From contig VXBP01008650.1 in assembly GCA_013400115.1 (NCBI GenBank), positions 20,839 to 84,838 of the forward strand: 64,000 nucleotides of DNA, written 5' to 3'. The translations under genes and the position numbers were made by a program. Each line of letters opens with the position of its first letter. Positions within the stretch are counted from its first letter, which is position 1. This stretch comes from Rhinopomastus cyanomelas (lineage: Eukaryota; Chordata; Aves; Bucerotiformes; Rhinopomastidae). Shown here piece by piece: positions 50,059 to 61,514 of this stretch. The notes beneath the pieces were generated by a model. It searched no databases and had not been told where the DNA came from. It saw only the letters and a list, made by a program, of their open reading frames with translations.

Positions 50059-51446
50059 TTTTCAGCAGTGAAATGCTGATTAGCATATCTGCAGCTGTAA
50101 CACTGAAAACTTGAAACTAATTTACATTTTGAGTGTCCACTAGGTCTTTCTGTTTTCCTCTTTCCCTGTGTCTTGTTACCATTGAAGCAAAGATAGTATT
50201 TCATTAGTTCTTTAGTAAGTGGAGGCACTGAGGAATTTATTTGTTCAAGACTGCAAGGGTCCTTAGACCTTGAATTTCCTGATTGTCTCTTACCACAGCT
50301 TACAACCTCAGAAAATGCCATTTTGTTTCACATCAGCTGTAACATAACACAAAGATGACCAAGTTTCATCGTCTAATACAGTTCAAGAATTTACATTGCT
50401 TAGTATGAAATGACTAATACCTTGACAGTCTCTATCTAATCACCAGTTGTGTTTATCAAACATAGACTTTGTAGAGGTGGTCTTGTTAGCATTCAGAGGT
50501 CTGTTCAACAGGTAGCCTTTGTCAGTAAGCAGTCTCTGTGAAGAAGTTTTACTGCTGTTATAGTGTGCCAGCTTTATGACTTGTGTCATGTAATTAATAA
50601 AATGATAACTGGATGGTGTGGTTGAATTAGTGTTGCAGTTATGCTTTATAAGTTTTTAGTAATGACTGGATCCTGTATCCATCCCACAATATTTACTGCT
50701 TCCTTTGTTACATCCTAAAACTACCAAACTATCAGGAGTTCAGTGGTGTCCTTTGATTGTAGTGTCTTGGTCCCTGGGAGGCAATAGGAAGAAAAATCTG
50801 ACCAAACATATGATATTCTAAATCAAGACACTTTTATTTCTTAATTCTTACTTGTTTTGTCCCTTTATTGTTTTTTCCCCTGTTGTCTGACAGCTGTGTT
50901 TATGCAGGTCTCCTAAAAACAGATGACAGAATGGAAATTTAACTTTGTCAAAGACTTTGTCTTTTGACTTTTTATTGCATTGGAATAAAAGGGAAAAGTT
51001 CATTAATCTTAGCAGCATTAAAACTATGCAAGATGTATTTCAATTTCTCTTTTCCTTTTTTCTGTTTTGTCTCACAAAGGCTTTCTAGTTTTAAGTATTG
51101 TGTGTTAGCACAGTCCTGTGTTTCACTTAGAAAATGTAGAGTGGAATTTTTCATGATTTTTGGACCTGTTTGTAGATAAAAGTTTGTGTAAAATTGACTA
51201 ATTTTGCCATGTTTTCTGGTTTTTTGATAGACTGCTATATTCTATCAGCATGGTTGAACCTAGCATTGGAGAGGGAAAAGAGAGAGAGTCTTTCTAATCA
51301 CTAATTACCTTGAAAAACTAAAAGCTGTATTGTCACATAGTATTAAAGGAAAACATTTTCCCTTAATCCTGATTTTTCTATGCAAAATTTAGATAATTTC
51401 TATGTCTCTGTGAAGTGCAAACCCAAATCCACTTTGTGAAATGCTG
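50059..51446. other. Intron
   Basis: AT-rich. A minus-strand AATAAA (plus TTTATT near 50970-50980) could serve the candidate antisense exon at 51447-51874. Nothing else recognised. Confidence 0.4.
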
Positions 51447-51874
51447 TTACAACTCCATGTTTGTCTTTAACAAGAAACCAATGTGTGCTCCCTTTATGGG
51501 AACACTGTAGTCCCCTAAAGTAGTATGGCTATGACTTGTATTGACGTAACGGTGATGCTGGAAATGAGACTTCTGAACTAAACCCAGAAGTGGGTGTTCC
51601 AGTGCACTGGGTTGGAAGCTGTAGTTGGTGGTGAGCGGCGTCCAGTGCCATGGTTTTGATGGATGATATGTCAGATCTGCTTCTTGGTGGCTTGTGTGTG
51701 TTGTTTGAAGGTCATCAATCTCATGTGGGGCTTGCCTGCCTTTCACAGCTGGTCTGCCTTCCCCAGGTGCTTTCTCTGACCTTGCACAAGTGTCCCATCT
51801 CTTCAAGTCACAGTTAACACATGGTTTTGGTGTGCACTTCAGGAGAAATAGCTTCACTTTTAGCTTCCGTAGCT
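51447..51874 (-). CDS. Candidate terminal coding exon of an unidentified antisense gene
   Basis: On the minus strand, a pyrimidine-rich stretch ending TTACAG (51875-51880) precedes 428 nt that stay open for 141 codons and end with TAA at 51447-51449. The peptide begins LRKLKVKLFLLKCTPKPC. It contains CDLKRWDTC and is rich in His, Thr, Pro and aromatics: THTSHQEADLTYHPSKPWHW, TPLTTNYSFQP, HRYVNTSHSHTTLGDYSVP. The composition recalls small axonemal or sperm microtubule-binding proteins, but I do not recognise the family. The region is GC-richer than its surroundings. No upstream partner exon was identified with confidence. It could be a real nested gene, a decayed one, or a chance open frame. 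Confidence 0.35.
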
Positions 51875-52595
51875 CTGTAACACAAGTGAAAACAAAATGT
51901 AATGAGTACTTCTCAGGTATGATTTCAATCTATTAGAATAGACCAGTTAAGTAACAGTGCAGTTCTTAAGAGATACTGTAGAATAAGTGGTGGAGATAGT
52001 AAAAGTGGTGTCTTCTGTAATTTTGAAGTTTAGCTACTTTACTTGAATACTTAAGTGTACATTTTTGCATACAGTGAAGCTTTCCTGAGTTTAAAATTAT
52101 TCCTACTACTGACAAAAGGAATTCAAGTTGCAGAGTAGCGGAGGTGAATTTTTCCAGTGTACTGCTTCCCAAGTTTACAGTCTCTTTAACATCCTTTTGA
52201 GTATAACTTGAAGTTGTCACATAAATTTTGGGAAAAATGGACATTTATTTAAATGTATACAGTTTATAAAATTTTGGTTTTACAGTTACACATATCATTA
52301 CAAATGCTGCATATTTGAGAAAAAAAGTGCTACACTGGAAAGATATATTGTACTTCATTAAACTTTTGTGAAGTTTCGTTAAGTGCTGGTATGGGCCAGA
52401 GCCTTATATCCATTTTTAAACACAGTGGAATGCAGAACAGATAATAGTAATTATCTGTTTCTCATCTTGCTTACTTGCTCTCATCATAGAAGCTGATCAT
52501 AATAAATAAAACTTCAATTGGTTATCTTGCATTGTTACCAAAATATGAAGCTATTAGTTGTGAATAATACCTTCTGTGTGTCATGAAGCGTATAC
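51875..52595. other. Intron, possible antisense exon context
   Basis: Mostly AT-rich. Positions 52090-52245 hold a minus-strand open frame (VTTSSYTQKDVKETVNLG) but without a clear donor, so it is not called. Confidence 0.4.
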
Positions 52596-52915
52596 AGTCG
52601 TTGAGCTTGGAGAATACCTGTAAGATCACTGAGTCCAGGTTTAAAAATTACGCTGACAAGTCCACCACTAAACTGTTTCCTATATCAACACATCTTTTAA
52701 ACACCTTCAGGAATGGTGACTCAACATTTTTTCCTGGGCAGCCTGCTGCAATGCTTAACAATCCTCTCGCTAAAGGAAATTTTCCTAATGTTTAATCTTA
52801 ACATCTGTTTGACAACATCCCTGGCACAACTTGAGGCCATTCCCTTTTATCCCTTTGCTCATTACTTGGGAGAATAGGCAGACTTCATCTCGCTGCAACC
52901 TCTTTTCATGTATGT
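52596..52915 (-). mobile_element. Old CR1 3' end, minus strand
   Basis: 'gagcttggagaatacctgta', 'agtccaccactaaactgttt', 'tcaggaatggtgactcaaca' and 'cctgggcagcctgctgcaat' are the antisense 3' region of an old CR1 subfamily; 'caacttgaggccattccctt' follows. Heavily mutated. Confidence 0.88.
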
Positions 52916-52965
52916 GCCATGCACATTAATGGGCCAATTGTCTCCAGTGAGCCTGGTTTTATCCC

Positions 52966-53131
52966 TTACCCCCATTGAATGTAGTTCAAAGCTCTTTCAG
53001 TGAACCCTGCCAACTCCTGTGCAAAAATCCTTTCCTGCCCTTTAGACAGGTGTACGCTCTCTGTTGCCAGCAGACCTGGTATTGTGTAAACCAACCCATG
53101 ATCATAAATATGTGAAGTCCAAATTTGCCAC
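52966..53131 (-). mobile_element. CR1 ORF1 C-terminal (esterase-like) fragment
   Basis: On the minus strand: YDHGLVYTIPGLLATESVHL, then SKGQERIFAQELAGFTERAL and a stop soon after. This matches the end of the CR1 ORF1 hydrolase-like domain. It has no adjoining ORF2, so it is a stray piece next to unrelated CR1 fragments. Confidence 0.8.
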
Positions 53132-53510
53132 TGCTGAGGCCACACTTTGAATACTGGATTAATTTTTGGGCCCCTCACTAAAAGAAGAACACTGAGGTGT
53201 TGGGAGTGTATCCAAAGAAGGCCAGTGAAAGTGATGAAGGGACTGGAGTGCAGGTCTTAAGACAGTTGAAGGTTGAAGGAGCTGGGTTTGTTTAGCCTGA
53301 AGAAAACAAGGTTCAGTAGAGATCTTACTACTCTATTCAAGCACCTGAAAGAAGGTTTCAGCGAGGTGAGTTTTGGTGTCTTCTTTGAAGCAGCAAGCAC
53401 TAGGATGCAAGAAAGACATCAAGTTGTACCAGGAGAGGTTTGAATTAGACAGAAGGAAGATTTTTTTTTTTCACTGAAAGAGTTATCAAACATTATGGGG
53501 CACCAAGCTA
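53132..53510 (+). mobile_element. Old CR1 3' region, plus strand
   Basis: 'ctgaggccacactttgaata', 'ggagctgggtttgtttagcc', 'gcacctgaaagaaggtttca' and 'agagttatcaaacattatgg' correspond to the ORF2 C-terminus of an old CR1. It runs opposite to the neighbouring pieces. Confidence 0.85.
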
Positions 53511-53552
53511 CCAATACTGATGGAATTTAGCTCTCTCAAAGGGAGAGGAGGA

Positions 53553-53722
53553 ATTTAGCACATGAACTGGGAGGGCTTATTGGGAGTGCTTTAAACAAGG
53601 CTCAAAGGGGTAAGGGAATACAGGTGGGCACCCTGAGTATGAATCTAGGGGTTATGTACCATTGTTGGGGATGTGGCTAGAAGCCCATCTCAACTGCATT
53701 AGCACTGGTGCATGTAACATGG
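53553..53722 (+). mobile_element. CR1 ORF1-ORF2 junction fragment
   Basis: 'catgaactgggagggcttat', 'ctttaaacaaggctcaaagg' and 'gggcaccctgagtatgaatc' resemble the CR1 segment between ORF1 and ORF2. 'ctgcattagcactggtgcat' followed by 'gtaacatgg' matches the start of ORF2 (CLxTNAxSMG in the family). It stops exactly where the LTR-like TGTCATG begins. Confidence 0.6.
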
Positions 53723-54350
53723 TGTCATGTCCCAATCCTTGAGAGAAGGGAGTGACTCAGGTTCATCGATTCACTCGGTGTCAAATTAAGGAGACACACC
53801 ATAAGTCCATGTAAAAGTAAGTTTACTTAAATTATCAGATTCTGAACTCAGAAGGCACAGAAATAACTGAAGTCACTAGATGCCCAGCTCAGAGAGTAGA
53901 GGAGAGAAAACAAAGAGGGGCAGATAAGATAATTAAGATGTCAGATTACCACTCAGGATTGCGGGCTCTGGCTCCCCCCTCGCCTTGCTCCTAGGCTCTG
54001 CAAATCTCTGGAGGATCTTCTTGGTTTCTCTGGCCATCTTCTCAGTCAACTTCTCAGCACAGTTGGCTTCATAGATGATAGGGGCTGTGGCCGTGGTGAC
54101 AGGTCATCAGTGCCTCTGTGCTTCCTTAGTTTTGCAGATTTCTGGTGTCTCCTCAGTCCTGTTGTCAGTCTCTTGTCCTGGCTGCAGGGAGGGGTGATTG
54201 CCACCCTGCACTGTTCAAGTCTTTCCTTTTATCCATGATGCCAGGAGGGTTTTTCTTCACACTCTGCCCCGCAGCAATATGGGGGACTTTGTTCTCGGTG
54301 TCTTAGAAAAAGCACTGGCCAGTAAGAACTTGAGAGAGATGGCAGCTCAC
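53723..54350 (-). mobile_element. Possible LTR interrupting CR1
   Basis: Starts TGTCATGTCCC, directly after a CR1 ORF2 start. On the minus strand this gives an end GGGACATGACA, typical of LTR termini. 'aagtttacttaaattatcag' lies about 95 bp in. GC-richer sequence follows to about 54300. No opposite end with CA and no target duplication could be fixed, so both the class and the right boundary are uncertain. Confidence 0.3.
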
Positions 54351-54382
54351 TGTGTTATCAGTGCTAAAGCACTGTTGTACAG

Positions 54383-54532
54383 ATAGGTTCAAACTAAAAG
54401 AGTGTAGATTTACATTTGATCTTAGGAAGAAATTCTTCCTTATGAGGGTGATGAGGCATTGGAACAGGTTGCCCAAGGAGGTAGTGGATGCCCTATCCTT
54501 GGAAAGTGTACAAGGCCAGGTTGGATGCCCCA
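54383..54532 (+). mobile_element. Old CR1 near-3' fragment
   Basis: The plus strand encodes FDLRKKFFLMRVMRHWNRLP then KEVVDALSLESV, the CR1 ORF2 C-terminus of an old subfamily. No tail is seen. Confidence 0.85.
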
Positions 54533-57166
54533 TGAACCACTGCAGTGCAGGTCTTCTCCAAGCCAGATCTGCTCTTTAGTAACTCTGGTGTCTTCTACTG
54601 TTCCATGCTGGCCTTCGTAGGCTTCCATTCCACCTCTTTTCACTACCTCCTTTTACTGTGTTCTGAGGTGAAGACTGTCTGAGAAGTCTTCCCTGCTTTT
54701 CTTGGTCCACAGAACTGCGACCCTTCTAAGCAACTGAAAAATCATTCAGAACAATTAATAACATTAAAACCATTGAATTAGACTTGTGACACTAGGATTT
54801 CTCCAGCTTGATGTGGATGGAATTGTTCTTGATTTTTTTCTTCAGTGCTGAGTACTTAACAAGCTGCTTGGTCCCAGCTGTAGTGTTCTCTATAAGGAAT
54901 TACTGCCACTGATCCTTTTGATCTTGGTTTGGCTATAATAAAAATGAAAAAAGACAAAACTAGCCATTTCAATCTCAAAGTAGAAAACTCTTCAGACACA
55001 ATCACGTGCTTGTGTCACTTGATATTCTCCCTTGCTTGTCTCCTAATATTGCTGTTTTTACAAGAGTAATTATGCTGTTAATGGTAACTGTTCTTTTATG
55101 TAAATTGCTTTTGGTAAAATTATTGAAGCCTGCATATTTTTAGCGACCAACCTTTGCAGCCAAAAACATGTTTTGTCTTCACAACTGCTTTGAGCCTGCT
55201 GTGCCTTGAGCACATATAATGTATTTAACACTTGATGCCCCATATCTCTCTTGGGTTTTTTGGTTTTCTTTGCTTTTTTCTTTAATTTTATTCTTTCTTT
55301 TTTCTTCTTGTGGTTTGTTTTTGTTTTCCTGTAGAGACTTCTGCTTTCCACAAGGTTGTTTCTTGGACTAGTCACTTGTTAAATGAAGTAAGTCTCTGAC
55401 TCTGCTTCCTGGCCAGTTAGAATACTGGCCACCTAAAATACATTGCATAGGTGAGAAATATATAGGGTACTTCTGTTTTTCTTTCACTACTTCTTGTTGG
55501 TGTGAATCATGTCATCTCTTGCAAAGAGCTAGTTTTCTGAGGGTTTATTATGTCAACTCGTAATTGTAACTAACCTATTCCTCTGCAAAGGACATTCATC
55601 CTATGAGGGTATCACAGATCCACTGCAAGTGCTTTGCAGATGACAACTGCAACTGCTCTGAATCCACAGCATTTTCAGTGAGCAATCCTCTCACTATTCC
55701 TCTTTCTCGACCTCTCTTTCTTTTTAAATGAGAGATAGCTTCTTCCTCTGAGACACTGACCCTGATCCTAGCCTTTTCTTTTCCTGTGGTTTGTGTACCC
55801 TTATTAGACAGTCCTGTCTAGAGCAGTTCATTCAGCTGATGTTTACTGGAATGCATACCTTACGTGCTCTAGTTACAATTCTTACATATTGAAAAAGTGG
55901 GCTTCTTTTTAGTCTTCTGTTTATTCTGGCCTGTAATTCCAGTTATGGTTTTGCATCACAGCAGCTTTTGTTAATCTCTTACTCAGTTGTGTCTTCAAGG
56001 TAGCTCTCTTCATATTAACAGGGTCCAATGATAAACTTCATCGCTACTTGTATTTGCCTACTAGGTTTTACTGGCAGTTCCATTATAAAGCACTTCAGCA
56101 GTAGAGTAGCATATGGAGTTTCCAGTCCAGCTGTTCTCTTCAGTGATTCATTTCATCTCATCCCAGGTCTGACACCAAACTGGCTAATAGCCTCCTCTTC
56201 CCACAGCAAGTGTGCTTAACCTAGATAATAACAGTGTTGAGGTTTGCAGAATAGAACTACGCACACTTGTAGAAGGAGTACACACTGTAGGAGTGGTGAA
56301 CTACAGCTTCAGGCTGCAAATTTCTTTGTGAGAGAGCTGGGGAGAGGAGATCCTGAATCTGGTTGCTCCTGAAGTCTTTATGTTGGGAAGAGGTTGCATG
56401 ATTCAAGTCCAGACATTTTGCTTGTCCGTGCAATTAGGTAAAGTGTCTGGTAGCAAATGGCTAGCAGTAAGTGAGCGAGAAGTTTATGATTAAAAACAGA
56501 ATGGAAATATCCTAGAATGTCCACATAGGGGGTTATGAATCCAATACCTGTCTTGAGTTTTATTGCCTGTTAGTATCAAAATTACAATGGATTATATGCA
56601 ATCTGGTAGTGTATCCTGTATCCATGGATGTTGACTCTGACAAAAGACAGTATTGTGTGAAATCTACACTTCTGATTGTTTTGTGCTTATGAAATAAAAT
56701 GCTAGTATGTTGAGAATATTGTGCTAGTGTACCAACATGGCTTGTTATTTGAGGTACAGTCCACATAAGCATTATAGTAGTTTCAAGGCTCTTTCTTTTC
56801 TCATAAGAATAATTGCATCAATTTAAATATAATTTTATACTTCTGAAAGAGTATCTGTGCTGCACTAGAATTGTTCAAGCATATACTATGTTGATTGCAG
56901 CTCTTAACTGATCCTGAAATTCCTGAAGAGGGGCTAGGAAGAAAAAAAAAAATATTGGCAATAAAAGAATAATTCCCAGCTTCTGAGTTTGGTGCGGGAT
57001 TTCATGTACATGCCTCAATAACCATAATAAGAGAGAAAGTAGGGTCTCTGAAGATCAAGACTCTTGCTAGAGTCTGCAGTTGATTCCAAGCTGTGATAGA
57101 AAGGAGAGACCCTTTTCAAGCATCCATTTTTAAACTATGTTAAAGTTTATATTAAATGGTAGCAGG
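54533..57166. other. Intron, nothing recognised
   Basis: AT-rich. A T-rich low-complexity tract lies at 55250-55320. No exons recognised. Confidence 0.5.
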
Positions 57167-57790
57167 CATCACAGAACCACCAGATAGGAACTGGAAAGAC
57201 CTCTGGGGATCGTCTAGACCAGGGGTCCTCAAACTTTTTAAACATCCGGCAGACCCGCGGGCCGGATTGAACGCCCTGGGGGGCCGTATCCGGCCCGCGG
57301 GCCGGGATTTGAGGACCCTTGGTCTAGACCAACTCCTCTGCTGAAGCAGGTTCACCTAGAGCAGATTGCAAAGAAGTGTATCCAGATAGGTCTTAAAAGT
57401 CTCCAGAGGAGACTTCATAACCTCTTGGGGCAGCCTATTCAGGTGCTCTATCATTCTCAAAGTAAACAAGCTTTTCCTTATGTTTAGGTGAGACTTCCTA
57501 CATTGTGGTTTGTGCCCTTTGCTCCTTATCATATCACTCAGCACCACTGAGAAGAGTTCTGGCCTCATCTGCCTGACACTTGCCCTTTAGATATTGACAA
57601 GAATTGCTAAGGTCCTCTCTTGTTCTTCTCCAGACTAAGCAGACCCAGTTCTCTCAGCCTTTCCTTGTGAGAATGATACTCCAGTCACCTAATTATCTAT
57701 GTAGCTCTCCACTGGACTCTGTCTAGTGGCTGTCTCACTTGAACTGAGGAGCCCAGAGCTAGACACAGAATTCTGTGGATGTCACTACAT
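57167..57790 (-). mobile_element. Old CR1 3' part, host of the hAT MITE
   Basis: Antisense CR1: 'catcacagaaccaccagata', 'gacctctggggatc', then after the MITE 'caactcctctgctgaagcag', 'gaggagacttcataacctct', 'tgaactgaggagcccagagc'. Removing 57220-57329 (the MITE and one 8-bp repeat) restores a continuous CR1 3' UTR. Confidence 0.9.
57220..57321. mobile_element. hAT-type MITE with 8-bp target duplication
   Basis: A 102-bp non-autonomous DNA transposon. Terminal inverted repeats are CAGGGGTCCTCAAACT at the left and the complement of 'gatttgaggacccttg' at the right (about 13 of 15 positions pair). The flanks are an exact 8-bp duplication, GTCTAGAC, at 57212-57219 and 57322-57329. Both the length and the nTCTAGAn pattern are typical of hAT. 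The interior is extremely GC-rich and folds back: CCCGCGGGCCGGAT (57254-57267) pairs with ATCCGGCCCGCGGG (57288-57301). There is no coding capacity, so mobility would have needed a transposase from elsewhere. Confidence 0.93.
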
Positions 57791-57949
57791 CCTTTATTTC
57801 TCTCGAATGGCCAGTCCCTTTTTCCATATTCTATTAACTTCCTTCTTCCATTTGTGATTTTTCTACTAGCTCATCCACATAAGTTTCCACTTCCTTTGCT
57901 TGATTTCTTATTCATAGGGATGCAATGATCTTGAGCTTGGAGCACACAG

Positions 57950-58482
57950 TACTTGAATATTAACAAGTTCTCTTGAGACCACCTATCTTCCAGAGTGCTA
58001 ACTCATGGGATTCCTCCATGGATGTCAAATTTAGCTCTTCTGAAGTCCACAGTTGCCCTTGTGCTTCTTTTTCCTTGCACAATGCTGAACTCCACCATCT
58101 CAGGCACACCGCAGCCAAGGCTGCCTTTGAGCTTCACATCTTGCTTGAGACCTTGAGTTGTTAGTACAGCAGCACACCTCTTCTCATTTCCTCCACTGTG
58201 TGTGTCAGAAAGTTACCATCAGTATTCTGCAGGAACGTCCTGGACTGTATGTGCCTGGCTGTGTAGCCTTCTTGGCAAACAGCAGTGTATTTGAAGCCAC
58301 TCATGAGAACCAGGATCTGTGATTTTTGAGGCTGCTTTCAGCTGTCTGTAGAAAGCCTCATCAACTTCATCTTCCTAATGAGGTAGCCTTTAGTACACAC
58401 CCACAACAGCATCATCTATATTAGCCTGCCCCGTTGTTCTTTCTCAGCTTGGTGTTGATCTGCCTCTAGGCAAAGCTTGGTA
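57950..58482 (-). mobile_element. CR1 ORF2 endonuclease fragment
   Basis: Antisense phrases 'cttctgaagtccacagttgc', 'gaactccaccatctcaggca', 'gccaaggctgcctttgagct', 'cactcatgagaaccaggatc' and 'gaaagcctcatcaacttcat' match the endonuclease region of CR1 ORF2. The copy is old. The intervening 57791-57949 is uncertain but probably decayed CR1 too. Confidence 0.8.
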
Positions 58483-60237
58483 TGTTCTGGAGCACTTCTA
58501 CCATCTTGTCTTGCTGGTTAGTCTTTCCTAGGAAGGGCAATGAGAAATATAAAAATACATTATTAAAAGTTTCAAAAGCCAAAATGGCTTTAGTCTTTGA
58601 TTATTTCCACCAGATCTTTTTGAGTTGGGGAGCTGGCTCTGCTTGGTATCTTGCTGAAAGTGGAAGCCTTTTTGCTAAGGAGGGTAAAACCAGCTTTTTC
58701 AAAAACAGAGTCTTCAGATTCTTAGAAATATTTTCCAAGTTGAATAGAGTTGTATTTTCAGTTAAAGAACCCCATGGATATCCTTTCAGAAATATTAGCA
58801 AGTCTGTCTTGTATTTGCAAAATATTCAGGTTTTTTTATTTTAAAGATGATTCCTAGAAGGAATTATATACTGGTTCTGAAAGTGAAAAAGAAAGGGAAG
58901 CAGTGTCATGAGTTTTTATTCTCTGCCTTCTGTGATTTGGAGCAAGCTCTTGACTCATTTCCTTGTGAGATGCATTCTTGAAATAGCTGACTGTAGAGCA
59001 GTGATGGGCTGTACAGACTGCAAAATTTCTGAAGAGGCAGAAAGTATTTGAAGTGTCTTGGGGAGGAAACTAAATGTATATTTTCTGGATATGATGCTGG
59101 TAGAGGATTTGGGAACACCACTGTTGCACTGTGTGGAATATGAACGGTATCGTCTAAATACCTTTCTTCTTTTATATCTGACTTCAGTAACAGTGCTTAT
59201 GTTCAATGTGAATTAAACTTTTCTCTGTACGTACTTAAAAAGTGGTGAAGGGAGCACAAAGCCAAAAACCAAACTCTTCAGATCAAGTGCTTTGACAAGA
59301 AGCAGTACTTTACTTTAAACTTAGCTTTAAAAATTGCAGTTACAGCAGGCAACCCAAGATTTACTGCAGTTGTGGCTGGTTGGCACAATTATTCAGACAT
59401 GTTCCTGTATATCTGGGTATTGTTGTTAATGTGTAGGCGGTTCTTAAGATTTTACAGTGCTGTTGGAAAAACTGCAGTTAGTTTTTCTTCTGGTGCATTT
59501 TGTTCTTCGCTCTGACATATTTTAATAATAACTATTATGTGTGTTCTCCTTCTTTTCCAAGACTTTTACTAATCTGCCTAAACCAACCTTGTTTCTTTTC
59601 TTAATGGTACTTCTGTAGTAATAGTGAAGTTAATGAGCATGTTAATTCTTGGGATTGCCCTTGAGTTTCTAGAAGTGATGGGGTAAATATTACTCTTCAG
59701 TCATGTTTGTGACAAATTGTCTCCTGGAAATTCAAATGCTACAACTAGTAGCATTGATACAAAAAATTAACTTCAAATTTTGTAATTTTGAAAGTGAACA
59801 GAGCTTTTAGGTGGTTAAAAGGCTTTTTAATAAAAATTATATATCAAAAGAATAATGTTTCAAAAAAAGCTGCCATTCTGACATCTTAGTTCAGAATGTT
59901 TCCTGGATGTGTTGGAGTAGCATCTTTCAAATATAACTTTATGATGTCTGAAGTGTATCAAGGAGACCTCAATAAAGGGAGAAGTGTGAATGTAAAAGAG
60001 AAACAAAACATCTCTACTCACCAGATTTTCTGAAAGTGTCAGGAAGTCCAGAGAAGGAAATAGAAATCTGTAGTATTCTTTCCTTTCATTGTAGGGAAAG
60101 GATATACAAAAGGAGATACCTTTTTGCTTTGTGAAAATTCAGATTATATAGTACAATTATTCAAAATACATACCTCTGATTAAATTTGGTGGTGTTTCTA
60201 GTTTGAAGATTTTTTGCCACTTAAGCAGTTTGAATAT
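58483..60237. other. Intron, nothing recognised
   Basis: AT-rich unique sequence. Confidence 0.5.
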
Positions 60238-60508
60238 GTAGTGATAGGATGAGGGGCAATGGTTGTAAACTGGAACATAGAAGGTTCCACATCAACCTGA
60301 GAAGGAACTTCTTCCCTGTAAGGGTGATGGAGCACTGGGACAGGCTGCCCAGGGTGGTTGTGGAGTCTCCTTCACTGGAGATGTTCAAGGCCCACCTGGA
60401 TGTGTTCCTGTGTGACCTGGTGTAGGTGATCCTGCTGTTGCAGGCGGATTGGATTGGATGATCTTTCGAGGTTCCTTCCAGTCCCTAATGATTCTATGAT
60501 TCTATGAC
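60238..60508 (+). mobile_element. CR1 LINE 3' end, well preserved
   Basis: 'gtgataggatgaggggcaat' to FHINLRRNFFPVRVMEHW-type coding, 'ggtgatcctgctgttgcagg', 'cccagggtggttgtggagtc' and the tail of ATTCTATG units. It is sharply 5'-truncated to about 270 bp, with little decay. Confidence 0.95.
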
Positions 60509-61439
60509 TTTTTCCTTGAAAAGGGAGCAGCTCCATCAGTGTAGGAAATGTTAGAGACAGCCTGGTATCGGTTACACAGATTATTCAATATAAGTTTTAA
60601 TCAGTGAGATGGAAGCATAAGAGTTAGCAAGAATAGACAACCAGATGGTGCATTTAAAGCCTATGAGGCAGATCTCCCATTGCAGCTTCAGCAAATCCAG
60701 GTAGTTTTAAAACTGTCTGTAATGAGGTGTTATCCTAAATAATTTTGCACGAGTGTTGAAGGCTATTGTGCTTCCATTTTTTACATTAGATGATCTTTCA
60801 AATTTGTCTAAGACAAAATGCTTTATTTTTCACATGTATCAGCCTGCTATTTCTCTAATTTTCTTATATATATTAATTTCTTCAAGTTACAATTCTCTAA
60901 AGCATAAGGTCTTTGATTGTTGAAGCTCTTCATGGAAAATATTAATCTAAAAATCTGTATTTTGTCAGAGGACGTGCTGGTCTTTGGGTTAGAGAGTGAA
61001 TCCAGCTGGGTGGGGTGGCTAGTAGATTCAGCTCTTTTGTGTGTGCATTGATACAGAAAATGAAAAATAGTGTATATACTTAGGAAGAATGAAATGAATT
61101 GTTTTTTAAGTTGAATGTGTGTATCTAGAAATGAAGTAGGCATGTGCACATCTGTTTATGTATGTGTATTCATGGCAGACAGCATCATTAAATACATGTG
61201 AATCATAAACATATAAAAGTGTCATGAGGCTTCTAGCAAAAGCTTAATTTTCTTTCTGCTGTTGGTGTGCTGGTACTATTGAACTTGATTTAGTAATGCT
61301 TTTACAAAGTTAGAGAAAATACAGTTCAGTTAAATACTCTCCTTCTCTCTTCTGTAACATCCTCCATTCCATCCCCTCCACAATCCATTCCTCCCCTTCT
61401 CTCTATTCTTCTTCTTCCCTTGTGTGTATCTGCTGTCAG
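60509..61439. other. Intron with long polypyrimidine tract
   Basis: Unique sequence ending in about 100 bases of C/T-rich DNA (61335-61430) directly before the AG at 61438-61439, which gives the acceptor of the candidate exon. Confidence 0.55.
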
Positions 61440-61514
61440 GAAGGGACGCCTCAGAAGAGTCATTTCAGCTCAGCCCGCCACCGTCAGAGACTAGTGGAAC
61501 CAGCAGCTACCAAA
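61440..61514 (+). CDS. MAST4: Candidate 75-nt MAST4 cassette exon
   Basis: A 75-nt segment between a long polypyrimidine tract plus ctgtcag and a good donor (AAA|gtgagt at 61515). In phase 0, which both upstream MAST4 exons require, it reads 25 codons without a stop: EGTPQKSHFSSARHRQRLVE then PAATK. Length is a multiple of three, so inclusion would keep the frame into KELSLPRRG downstream (outside the window). I do not recall this peptide in known MAST proteins, so it may be lineage-specific, an alternative exon, or a chance decoy. A second frame (SEESFQLSPPPSETSG) is also open but does not fit the phase. Confidence 0.42.
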
